DNA from: Paenibacillus anaericanus
Lineage (GTDB): Bacteria > Bacillota > Bacilli > Paenibacillales > Paenibacillaceae
DNA length: 64,000 nucleotides
Assembly (NCBI RefSeq): GCF_003994475.1
Contig: NZ_RZNY01000019.1
Span: 1-64,000, forward strand
Direction: 5' to 3'
Part shown: in pieces, positions 25,800 through 34,567 of the stretch
Numbering within the stretch: the first letter of the stretch is position 1
Layout of the letters: every line of letters starts with the position of its first letter
The notes under the pieces: generated by a model
Told to the model about the DNA's origin: nothing
What the model saw: the letters and a program-made list of their open reading frames with translations, nothing else
Databases searched by the model: none
Translations under genes and position numbers: made by a program

Positions 25800-26882
25800 T
25801 TGATTGAACATGTGCAAAGCCGAAATCAGATTCCGCGTGAACCGCTCAGGCTAATGAGTCGTGTATACAAATTCATTTTGCCAGATGTACGGAACGCACT
25901 TGACGGCTGGAAGAAGGTTGCAGGAGATATTCCTGACCCTGAACTAAGGAAGCAAGCACTTGCCAGTATCGAGACGAAGAAATTTCACTGTCAGGGTGGC
26001 GCGGTTTATGCTGCAGCTAATTTGGAGCAGCGTCATGTTCTTATTCCTTTGATTGTAGCCTTTCAGACTATTAGCGATTATTTGGACAACCTATGTGACA
26101 GAAGTACGTCGATGGACCCAGGGGATTTTCGGCTATTGCATCAAAGCATGCTTGACGCTGTGAATCCAGAATTTGAGTTGAAAGATTATTACGCCCTACG
26201 AGATGAACGGGATGACGGAGGATATTTGGTCGCTCTTGTCAAAGCCTGTCGCTCAGGGATCTCCAAGTTACCTGGATACAGCGCAGCACAACCTTACATT
26301 ACCGACCTTGTCGGTTTGTATACTGATCTTCAGGTTTACAAGCATATTGATCCAAAGCTTAGGGAAGCTGCGCTATTAGATTGGTGGGAGCAACATAAGG
26401 AGAAAACTCCGCAGCTTCACTGGAATGAATTCGCTGCCGCAACCGGTTCAACTCTTGGCGTATTTATGCTGTTTCTGGCAGCAAGTGATACTGAATTGAA
26501 CGGGAAGAGTGCTAAAGTGATCCACGATGCGTATTTCCCTCATGTATGCGGGCTTCATATCATGCTTGATTACTTGATTGATCAGGAAGAAGATGAAATC
26601 GGTGGGGATTTGAATTTCTGCAGTTATTATGAGGATAAAGAGACCATGCTTACTCGGATTGCTATGATTGTAGATGGCGCACGTAAGGATGTAGCAAGTC
26701 TTCCTGCTTCGTCATTTCACGTAATGATTATTGAGGGATTAGTGGCGCTTTACTTATCGGATCCTAAAGTTAGCCAGCAGCAGGAAATCAGAGATGTGTC
26801 CAAACAGTTAATGAGAAGAAGCCCGTTGATGCGAGTATTCTTTTTCATAAACAGCCGGTGGATTCGCAAACAATTATTATAA
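25800..26882 (+). CDS. ytpB: Tetraprenyl-beta-curcumene synthase YtpB (DUF2600)
   Basis: The 360-residue protein matches the YtpB/DUF2600 class of large terpene synthases. In Bacillus subtilis YtpB converts tetraprenyl diphosphate to tetraprenyl-beta-curcumene, precursor of the C35 sporulenes. Typical sequences are VLP-type YKFILPDVRNALDGWKK, LASIETKKFHCQGG, the aspartate-rich ISDYLDNLCDR, and HIMLDYLIDQEEDEIGGDLNF with acidic metal ligands. The start is TTG, 8 bases after GGAGG. The usual isoprenoid partner genes are not adjacent. Confidence 0.93.
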   Translation: MIEHVQSRNQIPREPLRLMSRVYKFILPDVRNALDGWKKVAGDIPDPELRKQALASIETKKFHCQGGAVYAAANLEQRHVLIPLIVAFQTISDYLDNLCDRSTSMDPGDFRLLHQSMLDAVNPEFELKDYYALRDERDDGGYLVALVKACRSGISKLPGYSAAQPYITDLVGLYTDLQVYKHIDPKLREAALLDWWEQHKEKTPQLHWNEFAAATGSTLGVFMLFLAASDTELNGKSAKVIHDAYFPHVCGLHIMLDYLIDQEEDEIGGDLNFCSYYEDKETMLTRIAMIVDGARKDVASLPASSFHVMIIEGLVALYLSDPKVSQQQEIRDVSKQLMRRSPLMRVFFFINSRWIRKQLL

Positions 26883-26945
26883 GTTTTGCTTCACAAAACA
26901 AGGTTATGCTTACGAAGTAATTTTACTTCGTAAAATTTTGAGGAG
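26882..26945 (+). promoter_or_regulatory. Hairpin leader before pfkA
   Basis: Two hairpins follow each other: GTTTTG-CTTCA-CAAAAC (26883-26899), then TTACGAAGT (26910-26918) with ACTTCGTAA (26925-26933). The second ends about 7 bases before the GAGGAGG ribosome site. The layout could influence translation or mRNA stability. Confidence 0.5.
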
Positions 26946-26953
26946 GAATCATC

Positions 26954-27925
26954 ATGTCAGAAGTTAAAAAAATCGCAGTACTCACAAGTGGTGGAGATTC
27001 ACAAGGGATGAATGCTGCCGTACGTTCCGTAGTTCGTAGTGGATTGTACTATGGACTCGAAGTATTTGGTATTCAACGGGGCTATCAAGGTTTGCTTAAT
27101 AACGATATCTTCTCAATGGATATTCGTAGTGTAGGCGATATCATTCAACGTGGAGGAACCATTCTTCAATCGGCTCGTTGTTTAGAATTCAAAACACCTG
27201 AAGGTCAGCAAAAAGGTGCTCAAATATTACGTGATCACGGTATTGACGGTTTAGTCGTTATCGGCGGTGACGGTTCGTATCATGGTGCTGAAAAGCTGAG
27301 TAAGTTAGGTATCAAAACGATGGGACTTCCTGGAACAATTGATAACGATATTTCTTTTACCGATTACACAATCGGTTTCGATACGGCTGTAAGTATTGTA
27401 GTAGATGCTGTTAATAAACTACGTGACACAATGTCCTCTCATGAACGTGCTTCTGTCGTAGAAGTTATGGGTCGTCATGCTGGAGATATTGCGCTTCATG
27501 CTGGACTTGCTTCGGGAGCTGAGACCATTCTTATTCCAGAAATGCCGTTTGATCTGAATGAAGTGGCAGACCGGATGAGACAGAATTTTGATAATGGTAA
27601 GAGACATAGCATTGTCATCGTGGCTGAAGGCGTTGGCAAAGGTGAAGAGGTTGTTGAGGCAATTAAATTGCGTCAGCCTACGCTTGAACCACGTGCTACC
27701 GTTCTTGGACATATTCAACGCGGTGGATCGCCAACTCCGTTCGACCGTAACTTGGCAAGCCGTCTAGGTGATTTTGCAGTGCGTAGCTTAATCGCAGGTG
27801 AGTCAAACAAAGCCTGTGGTATGATCGGCGGCGAAATGATTCTTACGGATATCGAAAAAGTAGTAACTACGAAGAAGAAATTTGATATGGATCTATATGA
27901 ATTAGCTTCTCGTTTGTCCCAATAA
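26954..27925 (+). CDS. pfkA: 6-phosphofructokinase, ATP-dependent
   Basis: This cytoplasmic glycolytic enzyme phosphorylates fructose-6-phosphate. It is 323 residues long, the short prokaryotic size. The ATP loop is TSGGDSQGMN (residues 11-20; P is usual where Q stands). GGDGSYHG has glycine, not aspartate, at the position separating ATP from pyrophosphate users. The catalytic aspartate is in GTIDNDI (residues 127-133), with MGRHAGDIAL further on. It stands alone here, not beside pyk or accA as in Bacillus, so the genome may carry another copy. GAGGAGG precedes ATG, after a hairpin leader. Confidence 0.95.
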   Translation: MSEVKKIAVLTSGGDSQGMNAAVRSVVRSGLYYGLEVFGIQRGYQGLLNNDIFSMDIRSVGDIIQRGGTILQSARCLEFKTPEGQQKGAQILRDHGIDGLVVIGGDGSYHGAEKLSKLGIKTMGLPGTIDNDISFTDYTIGFDTAVSIVVDAVNKLRDTMSSHERASVVEVMGRHAGDIALHAGLASGAETILIPEMPFDLNEVADRMRQNFDNGKRHSIVIVAEGVGKGEEVVEAIKLRQPTLEPRATVLGHIQRGGSPTPFDRNLASRLGDFAVRSLIAGESNKACGMIGGEMILTDIEKVVTTKKKFDMDLYELASRLSQ

Positions 27926-27959
27926 TTTAATAACTCAGGTTAATTTTAACTGAAAAAAA

Positions 27960-28005
27960 GGGGAATTCGTTAGACCCATCACTGGGCACCGAATTTCTCT
28001 TTTTT
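27960..28005 (+). terminator. Terminator after pfkA
   Basis: GGGGAATTCG and CGAATTTCTC, with inner GACCCATCACTGGGC pairing, form an imperfect stem ending in a T run (TCTTTTTT). Confidence 0.65.
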
Positions 28006-28080
28006 GTATATTAGGAGAGACTAGCAGCACGCCACGTCCTTTTCATGTTCCAAACTCCAATTTTGAGGGATTCAGGACTT

Positions 28081-28119
28081 AAAAAAACCGCCTCTCTTCC
28101 GTAGGGGAAAAGAAACGGT
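28081..28119 (-). terminator. Terminator after the small minus-strand gene
   Basis: On the minus strand, ACCGTTTCTTTTCC pairs with GGAAGAGAGGCGGT (three G-T wobbles), followed by seven Ts. It lies about 25 bases past the stop at 28145. Confidence 0.75.
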
Positions 28120-28144
28120 CCGTTGTCATTCGGTTGTTTCGTAT

Positions 28145-28339
28145 TCAGTGAAGATATGCAGCATTTTGATGCTCACAAATGCTAAATTGGATGATCTCCA
28201 TTGCATCATTCGATTCCAAGATGGTCAAACCATCACGGAGGACGATCTCGGAGTTGAGCTCCTTAAGATTGAAGAAAGGCAACATATCAGGGAACCATTT
28301 CATAACGATTTGCTCAAGTTTTACCGTTTCCATGTCCAC
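28145..28339 (-). CDS. Small hypothetical protein, about 64 residues
   Basis: This acidic, leucine-rich protein (VKLEQIVMKWFPDMLPFFNL, NSEIVLRDGLTIL, ESNDAMEIIQFSI) has no membrane segment. GAGGAAAGG stands about 8 bases before the GTG at 28339; a GTG at 28348 and an ATG at 28333 are alternatives. The terminator at 28081-28119 supports a transcribed minus-strand gene. The overlapping plus-strand frames here have no ribosome site and are probably spurious. Function unknown. Confidence 0.5.
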   Translation of the reverse strand: MDMETVKLEQIVMKWFPDMLPFFNLKELNSEIVLRDGLTILESNDAMEIIQFSICEHQNAAYLH

Positions 28340-28521
28340 ATCGATCACCCTTTCCTCTTAGAATCATTCATACGGAATCATTCTCAAATCGGAAAAGCAT
28401 ATAGCTTGTAAAGGGTAAAACTGTAACCTAGAGGGTTGACTTAGGAGCCGCATAAACTCATTATACCACATCAAGCTGGAAATTATATGGGGGGTCTGTT
28501 CGTAAGGGACAGAAACCCAGA

Positions 28522-29343
28522 TTACCGCTTGCGGAATGATCCCATAATGCCTACTGTCTCCACAATATTGACGAAGGCGTTCGGATCACTTTCTTTAATA
28601 ATATTTTTCAACTCCACTAATTCATAACGCGTGGTCACAGTCATTAACATGTCCTTCTCCTTATGTGTGAAGGCGCCTTGGGTTTTGATGAGGGTAACTC
28701 CCCGAGGAAGTTGCAATAACCTTGCTAGTAGTTCATCCGTTTTGTCGGTAACGATAAATAAGGTGATCTTGATGTGACTAATATGGATTAAGTCGAGCAC
28801 CTTGCCACAAATGTAAATAGATACCATGGAGGCTAGCGCCAGGTTCCAGTCGTCTTCTAAGTAGCCCATGGCTAAGATGACAACGGCATTCAAAGCTACC
28901 AGTACATTTCCGATCGGGAAATCACGAAAGCGTGAGATAATGGACCCAACAATATCGAAACCACCCGAAGAACCACCTGCACGAAACGAAAATCCACTAC
29001 CTAAACCGACCAGTACGCCGCCGAAGACAGAGGAGAGTAACATATCGGTAACAAGGGGAGTAACTGGAATCATAGCGATCAGCCAAGTTACGGAAATAAC
29101 AGATATGATGCTAAAACTGATGAAACGTTTACCAAGTAAAAATAACCCCGCGATTAGAATGGGGATGTTATAGGCAAAGTATAATACGCTAATGTTAAGA
29201 GGTGTGAAATATCCAGTTAACATGGCTAGACCTGACACGCCGCCACTAAGTAAATGATGCGGAATCAGGAATAAATTGAAACCGACAGCAATAAGAGCGG
29301 CTCCCAGTAGAACCATAATACAATCTTTAACTTGATTAATCAT
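28522..29343 (-). CDS. YitT family membrane protein
   Basis: The 273-residue protein has five or six membrane helices followed by a cytoplasmic DUF2179 domain (about residues 190-265). Conserved features are IPHHLLSGGVSGLAML, FRAGGSSGGFDIVGSIISR and KTQGAFTHKEKDMLMTV. The family is widespread in Firmicutes and of unknown transport or regulatory role. GAGGTGA precedes the ATG. It is transcribed away from the DEAD-box gene. Confidence 0.92.
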   Translation of the reverse strand: MINQVKDCIMVLLGAALIAVGFNLFLIPHHLLSGGVSGLAMLTGYFTPLNISVLYFAYNIPILIAGLFLLGKRFISFSIISVISVTWLIAMIPVTPLVTDMLLSSVFGGVLVGLGSGFSFRAGGSSGGFDIVGSIISRFRDFPIGNVLVALNAVVILAMGYLEDDWNLALASMVSIYICGKVLDLIHISHIKITLFIVTDKTDELLARLLQLPRGVTLIKTQGAFTHKEKDMLMTVTTRYELVELKNIIKESDPNAFVNIVETVGIMGSFRKR

Positions 29344-29620
29344 GATGACTCACCTCACGGAGAATATGAAAGTATCCCAACCTGCTTGCTGGTGTTCCTT
29401 CGTTGTTATGTGCTATAATGTTTGAGATATTCTTGAGTAGGGATCCTTTTCAACTGGACACTGTGTTTTCCTAAGTGCCTAGAGGTTGGAAGTTTATGTT
29501 ATGATCTATTGCCGTATGTAAATTTTATAGGTTAATTGGAAAGCCTATAGACGTTGAACGCTACTTAAGAATACAGTTAAGAATGTGGATTGTCCACTAT
29601 ATAGAAGGAGTATGAAAAAT

Positions 29621-31222
29621 TTGAACACATTTGCAGAGTTTGGCCTAGAGCCAAAGGTATTACAAGCTGTCACGGAACTTGGTTTTGAAGAAGCAACACC
29701 GATTCAAGCGAAATCGATCCCCCTAGCTTTAGAGGGTCGCGACTTGATTGGACAAGCACAAACAGGAACAGGGAAGACGGCTGCGTTTGGATTGCCGTTA
29801 ATCAACAAAATCGCTAAAGAAGAAGAGCGTATTGTTGCCCTTATCATGACACCAACGCGCGAGTTGGCCATTCAAGTTGCTGAAGAAATTGGCAAATTGG
29901 CACGTTTCAAGGGAACTCGTTCCCTTCCAATTTATGGCGGTCAAGATATTGTTCGTCAAATTCGTGCTTTGAAAAAGAAACCTCAAATTATTATCGGTAC
30001 ACCGGGTCGTCTACTTGATCACATCAATCGTAAAACAATCAAACTTGATGATGTTCAAACCGTGGTATTGGATGAAGCGGATGAAATGCTTGATATGGGA
30101 TTCATGGACGATATTCAATCGATCCTGAAGCTTGTCCCAGCTGAACGTCAAACAATGTTGTTCTCAGCTACCATGCCTTCGAATATCCAGAAGCTAGCTC
30201 AACAATTTCTTAAGAATCCTGAGCATGTCTCCGTTATCCCTAAACAAGTTAGCGCCCCTCTGATCGACCAATCTTATATCGAAGTTCATGAACGTCAAAA
30301 GTTTGATGGTTTGACTCGTTTGCTTGATATGGAATCTCCTGAACTAGCCATTGTATTTGGTCGGACTAAACGCCGGGTAGATGAGCTAGCTGAAGCTTTG
30401 CATATGCGTGGATATTCTGCGGATGGCTTGCATGGCGATTTGTCACAGAACCAACGTGATGCTGTAATGCGTAAATTCCGTGATGGTAGCATTGATGTAC
30501 TGGTAGCAACAGACGTTGCGGCTCGTGGTCTAGACGTATCTGGCGTTACTCACGTTGTTAACTTTGACTTACCACAAGATCCAGAGAGCTATGTTCACCG
30601 GATTGGCCGGACAGGACGCGCTGGTAAAGAAGGTGCAGCTTGGTCTTTTGTTACACCAAGAGAACTTGATCATTTACACTTCATCGAGCGGATTACGCGT
30701 CACAAGATTACTCGCAAACCTTTGCCAAGCCTTGCAGAAGCAATCGAAGGTAAACAACGGATTACAGCGGAACGTTTCATTGAGTTGGTTGAAGCTGGCG
30801 ATTTGAACGAATACAAAGGTATGGCTATCCAATTGTTGGAGCAATACGATTCCGTGAATTTGCTTGCAGCGGCATTCAAACTCATTACTGGTGAGAAGAA
30901 TGACAAAGCGAACATTGAACTTACACCGGAAGAACCGATTCGCGTTAAACGTCGTAATCCTGATATCCGTTCAAGCGGACGCAAACCTTCTGGTTATGGT
31001 AACCGTACTGGTGGTAGCGGTGGAAGTGGCGGTAGCGGTGGTTATCGTCGCGATAGTCGTGAAGGCGGCAACCGTGGTGGTTACAATAGCGGTAGCAGCA
31101 GTAAAGGTGGCTATAACAAAGAAGGCGGACGGGATTCCTATCGTTCTTCCGCAGATCGCAAGCCTCGTCCAAGCTCAAGCGGTAGTTCAAGTAGACCGCC
31201 AAAGCGTACTGAGGATAACTAA
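29621..31222 (+). CDS. cshA: DEAD-box RNA helicase (CshA-like)
   Basis: This ATP-dependent RNA helicase of about 533 residues is like CshA, which acts in cold adaptation and the RNA degradosome. The Q motif [14 protein letters not shown], motif I AQTGTGKT, motif II DEAD ([12 protein letters not shown]), motif III SAT, and motif [12 protein letters not shown] are intact. A GUCT-free, Gly/Ser/Arg-rich tail (about residues 440-533) is repetitive: [12 protein letters not shown]. The frame extends upstream to 29585, but AGAAGGAG lies 10 bases before the TTG at 29621. A 277-base gap separates it from yitT and holds its promoter and leader. Confidence 0.93.
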   Translation: MNTFAEFGLEPKVLQAVTELGFEEATPIQAKSIPLALEGRDLIGQAQTGTGKTAAFGLPLINKIAKEEERIVALIMTPTRELAIQVAEEIGKLARFKGTRSLPIYGGQDIVRQIRALKKKPQIIIGTPGRLLDHINRKTIKLDDVQTVVLDEADEMLDMGFMDDIQSILKLVPAERQTMLFSATMPSNIQKLAQQFLKNPEHVSVIPKQVSAPLIDQSYIEVHERQKFDGLTRLLDMESPELAIVFGRTKRRVDELAEALHMRGYSADGLHGDLSQNQRDAVMRKFRDGSIDVLVATDVAARGLDVSGVTHVVNFDLPQDPESYVHRIGRTGRAGKEGAAWSFVTPRELDHLHFIERITRHKITRKPLPSLAEAIEGKQRITAERFIELVEAGDLNEYKGMAIQLLEQYDSVNLLAAAFKLITGEKNDKANIELTPEEPIRVKRRNPDIRSSGRKPSGYGNRTGGSGGSGGSGGYRRDSREGGNRGGYNSGSSSKGGYNKEGGRDSYRSSADRKPRPSSSGSSSRPPKRTEDN

Positions 31223-31242
31223 CAACTAGATATTGCATAGGC

Positions 31243-31280
31243 AAAGAAGACGAAGTGCCCGTCACTTTCGTCTTCTTTTT
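31243..31280. terminator. Terminator between cshA and the YjcZ peptide
   Basis: AAAGAAGACGAAGTG pairs with CACTTTCGTCTTCTTTTT with one bulge. T runs exist in both directions, and the two genes converge here. Confidence 0.85.
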
Positions 31281-31291
31281 CTTTATTTAGA

Positions 31292-31393
31292 CTAGATACA
31301 TGCACGGCTAACAATTACGAGTAGGATAAAAAGCACCAGAATTGTACCTGTGGATGTTATAAGACCTCCGCCAAATCCGCCTACATGTGACAT
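31292..31393 (-). CDS. YjcZ-type small sporulation peptide
   Basis: This 33-residue peptide begins MSHVGGFGGG and has a hydrophobic helix (TILVLFILLVIV) ending in SRACI. The Gly-rich start plus VLFILLVIV pattern is that of the YjcZ/YhaL-like tiny spore peptides of Bacilli. AAAGGAGG stands 8 bases before the ATG. A paralogue with the same tail lies at 51494-51586. The gene is too small for ordinary frame finding, but the ribosome site and paralogy make it convincing. Confidence 0.82.
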   Translation of the reverse strand: MSHVGGFGGGLITSTGTILVLFILLVIVSRACI

Positions 31394-31579
31394 ACAATAA
31401 CCTCCTTTGTGGGTTGTTGAACTTTATAGTTGTAAGTTACGGTATATACTATGGCACATAGATTCCTCTAGATTAGACTCATACCCAGAACTGTCAAAAT
31501 AGGCTGTAGATAGGGCTTGGGTTATCATGTATAGTTATAACTATAGAGATTAAATTATTTCTGGAGAGGAGTAATATTT

Positions 31580-32371
31580 TTGGAATACAAAGGATTAATG
31601 GGTGGATTTTACAAGATAACGGAATGGATTATGAGAATATCGGGAAGTAATTTGCTTTGGATGATCTGCTCGCTGCCGTTCATGTTCTTCTTGATGACTT
31701 GGTTGTTGTCCCCAGATGCTATCGTTAGAGATCAAACGTTATTATTCATGGCAGTTTTGGCACCGTTTACACTGTTTCCGGCAACGGCTGCATTGTTCTC
31801 TGTTGCTCGTAAATGGGTCATGGGTGAAAGCGATTTAAGCGTATTCAAAGTATACTTCAAAGGTTATAAAGAGAATTACAAGCAAAGTATGTTTGGTGGT
31901 ATTTTCTATACTTTATTAATTGTGATCATGGTTGTTGATTATAACGTCTACATGAAGCAATTTGAAAACCTTCAGATTATCGGGATGATCATGCTGGTGT
32001 TCCTCCTAATACTTTCTGTTTCTTTATTTAATTTCTTTTCCCTTGTTTCGCACTATCACTTGAAAGTGATACTGTTAATTAAGAACTCTATTTTGCTTAC
32101 GATCATTAGTCCATTGCGTGTAATCTATACTGTAATCACTACAATTGCTCTAGCACTTATAACCGTGAAATTCCCATGGCTTATTATGTTTGGTTTCGGT
32201 AGTTTGACGGCTTATATCGCATTTTATAATTTCTATCGCGCCTACACAAAACTGCAGGCCAAGGCGGAGAAGATGCAAGAGAATGATGGTGGAATTGACA
32301 ATCCGGAGCAAGTAGAAGACGGCAATACGGCACTTCAACTTCCTGGTGAGAACGATTCGAAGAAGTTGTAG
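31580..32371 (+). CDS. YesL family protein (DUF624)
   Basis: The 263-residue membrane protein has about five transmembrane segments and the DUF624 signature near its start (GGFYKITEWIMRISGSNLLWMICSLP, with the GEWI/L-type motif). YesL-type proteins often accompany ABC sugar uptake systems, but none is adjacent. The C-terminal 45 residues are polar and acidic. The start is TTG, 8-9 bases after GGAGAGGAG. It ends a few bases before the promoter of the probable 6S RNA. Confidence 0.9.
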   Translation: MEYKGLMGGFYKITEWIMRISGSNLLWMICSLPFMFFLMTWLLSPDAIVRDQTLLFMAVLAPFTLFPATAALFSVARKWVMGESDLSVFKVYFKGYKENYKQSMFGGIFYTLLIVIMVVDYNVYMKQFENLQIIGMIMLVFLLILSVSLFNFFSLVSHYHLKVILLIKNSILLTIISPLRVIYTVITTIALALITVKFPWLIMFGFGSLTAYIAFYNFYRAYTKLQAKAEKMQENDGGIDNPEQVEDGNTALQLPGENDSKKL

Positions 32372-32375
32372 AAGG

Positions 32376-32404
32376 TTTACTTTTATATCATGAAGTTTTA
32401 TAAT
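32376..32404 (+). promoter_or_regulatory. SigA-type promoter of the non-coding RNA
   Basis: TTTACT (32376-32381) and TATAAT (32399-32404) are separated by 17 bases. Transcription is expected near 32411, where the closing stem of the RNA begins. Confidence 0.65.
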
Positions 32405-32410
32405 AGGTAT

Positions 32411-32600
32411 ACGTCCTGCGATGTACGTTTCGGTTCTATGTTGTTTTGAACCAATGACGAAGTCTCGGGAGACTTATATCGCGTCGTCACCGAAATGCCT
32501 TATCCATCTGGATGTGGGGACTTCGAAAGCGTCGCTGCGGTCACCCACCTGCTAATGCAGGTTCGAGACAATGTAACCGGACGGCATAGGCGGGTCTTTT
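32411..32600 (+). ncRNA. ssrS: Probable 6S RNA
   Basis: A non-coding stretch of about 190 bases, the length of Bacillus 6S-1, follows a good promoter. Its ends pair: CCTGC, ATGT and CGTTTCGGTT on the 5' side against AACCGGACG, GCAT and GCGGG on the 3' side. Inside are hairpins AAGTCTC-GG-GAGACTT and CCTGC-TAAT-GCAGG. The closing stem plus TCTTTT would end the transcript. The rod shape and TTGAACCA near the 5' bubble agree with 6S RNA, which mimics an open promoter and binds the SigA holoenzyme. The identification is from memory of the family and layout; another structured RNA is possible. Confidence 0.62.
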
Positions 32601-32613
32601 GTTACTTAAGTTG

Positions 32614-32664
32614 AACAGCATCTTATTTCTTCCTTTGGGAGGTAACGAGGTGCTGTTTTTTTTT
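32614..32664 (+). terminator. Second hairpin with T run after the ncRNA
   Basis: AACAGCATC pairs with GGTGCTGTT over a long loop that has its own CTTCC/GGGAGG pairing. Nine Ts follow. It may end the RNA that starts at 32411 or a read-through product. Confidence 0.7.
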
Positions 32665-32786
32665 GTTACTTGTATGTTAAGAAATGATAAGTTTACTTTC
32701 GTTTGTTACTTAACAATGGTAAACTATAGTATAAAGAAAACGCATACCTTATCTTATTTGGGGAGTAATGAAGGAGGAAGAAGAGG

Positions 32787-33176
32787 TTGTCATTCAAAAG
32801 AACATTAACCGGTGTTTTTCGCAGCCAGGAAGGTACTAGCGATCGTGCGAAGATGCCTGAATTAAAAACAAGATATTATCAATTATCCAAGGATAAAGTT
32901 TGGGAGGATGTCTCTTCCACATTAAAGAAAATTCCAGGTTACAAAGTGTTACATGAAGTTCCTTCAGTAGGCGAAATTACGTTGGAGAAACGTAGTGCCT
33001 TTGGTCGGACGATGGATATTACGGTATCAGTCATTTCAACGGGACCGGTTCGTACAGCAGTCGATATTTATTCTGCGACTCGTGGATCGCTAGGTGATAT
33101 GGGAGCGAATTATCGCAATATCATGCAACTGTTAGCGATTCTGGATAAGAAATTTTCGGCGTACAAGGTGTCTTAA
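32787..33176 (+). CDS. DUF1499-like domain protein
   Basis: This 129-residue soluble protein shows the DUF1499-type end VDIYSATRGSLGDMGANYRNI (about residues 92-112). Before it lie strands YQLSKDKVWEDVSSTLKKIPGYKVL and EITLEKRSAFGRTMDITVSV. The family is of unknown function. The start is TTG, preceded by GGAGG six bases upstream. It has its own terminator at 33188-33230. Confidence 0.75.
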   Translation: MSFKRTLTGVFRSQEGTSDRAKMPELKTRYYQLSKDKVWEDVSSTLKKIPGYKVLHEVPSVGEITLEKRSAFGRTMDITVSVISTGPVRTAVDIYSATRGSLGDMGANYRNIMQLLAILDKKFSAYKVS

Positions 33177-33187
33177 GAACTCAGATA

Positions 33188-33230
33188 CAAAAAAAGCGAG
33201 TAGAGGGGATCGCTCCTCCTACTCGCTTTT
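33188..33230. terminator. Bidirectional terminator
   Basis: AAAAGCGAGTAG and CTACTCGCTTTT form a 12-bp perfect stem with GAGGG/CTCC pairing inside. It lies between the convergent DUF1499-like and tpx genes. Confidence 0.9.
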
Positions 33231-33254
33231 CGTTACTAGTTGTTATACTTGATA

Positions 33255-33776
33255 TTAAGCTAATAGTGCTTTGACTGCAGCTACCGGCTTTTCGTAGTCT
33301 GGATGTTCCGACATTTCCTTCAAATATTCAGCGTAACGAATGGTGTTATCTTTATCGATGACAAACACAGCTCGTTGATCCAGTTTGAATTCTTTGATCA
33401 GAACGCCGTAGGCTTTACCGAAGGAATTTTCTTTGTAGTCGGACAAGGTGATGACAGAGTCTATACCAGCAGCACCACACCAGCGAGCTTGGGCAAACGG
33501 AAGGTCCGCGCTTACTGTCAGGATTACTACTTCTTCACCGAGTTCAGCAGCCGCTTGGTTGAATCGGCGGGTTTGGGCGTCACAGACGCCTGTATCAAGG
33601 GAGGGCACGACACTAACAAGTTTAATTTTTCCGGCATAATCCTGAAGGCTTACTTCTTCAAGCAAGTTCTTATTGAGCTTGAAATCAGGAGCGGTATCGC
33701 CAACCTTCAGTTCCGGACCGATCAGTGTGATAGGGTTACCTTTAAATGTAGCGACGCTTGCACGTTCTTGTGTCAT
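33255..33776 (-). CDS. tpx: Thiol peroxidase Tpx
   Basis: This cytoplasmic atypical 2-Cys peroxiredoxin of 173 residues reduces hydroperoxides with thioredoxin. The peroxidatic cysteine C65 is in [11 protein letters not shown] and the resolving cysteine C100 in ARWCGA, the normal Tpx arrangement. The N-terminal [10 protein letters not shown] is typical. An ATG at 33797 exists, but AGGAGG lies nine bases before the ATG at 33776. It is alone on its transcript. Confidence 0.95.
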   Translation of the reverse strand: MTQERASVATFKGNPITLIGPELKVGDTAPDFKLNKNLLEEVSLQDYAGKIKLVSVVPSLDTGVCDAQTRRFNQAAAELGEEVVILTVSADLPFAQARWCGAAGIDSVITLSDYKENSFGKAYGVLIKEFKLDQRAVFVIDKDNTIRYAEYLKEMSEHPDYEKPVAAVKALLA

Positions 33777-33890
33777 TTTTATTATCCTCCTAAACATTGT
33801 ATAATTAATATTGGTTCAATTTTAATTATAAACTTTTTGAAAAGCTTTTGTCCAACTTAAGGAAATATTCAATGGAAAAGGAAGAATGCT

Positions 33891-34505
33891 ATGATTTTTA
33901 TTCGTTATGAAAATTGGAGAAGTTATCTTCGTTATTACCCTGTCACTTGTTTGATTTTGGCTGCGAATATCATAATGTTTATTATTGTCGCAACGCACGG
34001 AGGCTCTCAAAGTAATGTTGCACTGCTTAAATACGGTGCTTTAACTAATGTGGAGCCTTTTGTCTACGATTGGTGGCGGACGATCTCGTCTATGTTCCTA
34101 CATGGTGGTTTTGATCATTTATTCTCAAATAGTTTTGCGATTCTTGTATTTGCACCTCCATTGGAACGTCTGTTAGGCCACTGGCGGTATGGACTTCTGT
34201 ATCTGGGAAGTGGGATCGTCGGTAATTTGATTAGCTTGCAAATGTATCTTCAATCATCAGACTGGCATATATCTGTAGGAGCCTCTGGAGCGGTGTATGG
34301 GGTTTATGGAGCCTTCTTATATATTGCCTTGCTACAACGAAGTTTAATGGATGAGAACTCACGTAAAACTCTTTACAGCTTACTGATAGTCGGTGTCGTC
34401 TTCTCGTTCGTAGCTCCTCAAGTGAACTGGGTAGCTCATTTTGGTGGATTAGTGGGTGGGTTTCTGATCTACGCATTTATGAACCTATTTATAAAACGTC
34501 GTTGA
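33891..34505 (+). CDS. Rhomboid family intramembrane serine protease
   Basis: This 204-residue protein has six transmembrane helices. The catalytic serine is S132 in GASGAVYG and the histidine H183 in WVAHFGGLVGG. The HGGFDHLFSN segment (residues 71-80) matches the family's conserved first luminal motif. It cleaves substrates within the membrane; no substrate is suggested by context. AAAGGAAG precedes ATG. The end overlaps the longest reading frame of the LysR gene, so the two may share a message. Confidence 0.93.
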   Translation: MIFIRYENWRSYLRYYPVTCLILAANIIMFIIVATHGGSQSNVALLKYGALTNVEPFVYDWWRTISSMFLHGGFDHLFSNSFAILVFAPPLERLLGHWRYGLLYLGSGIVGNLISLQMYLQSSDWHISVGASGAVYGVYGAFLYIALLQRSLMDENSRKTLYSLLIVGVVFSFVAPQVNWVAHFGGLVGGFLIYAFMNLFIKRR

Positions 34506-34567
34506 ACCCCAGAAGGGGACATGGTAAAGTTGGTACAAAGAGGAAGCGAAATGGAGCGATCAAATTC

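Noticed and set aside
28148..28411. 87-residue plus-strand frame opposite the small minus-strand gene
   Set aside because: It lacks a ribosome site, while the minus-strand frame has one plus a matching terminator.
30864..31265. Alternative frames of 100 or more residues over the helicase tail
   Set aside because: They come from the repetitive Gly/Ser/Arg-rich coding sequence of the DEAD-box gene in shifted or opposite frames.
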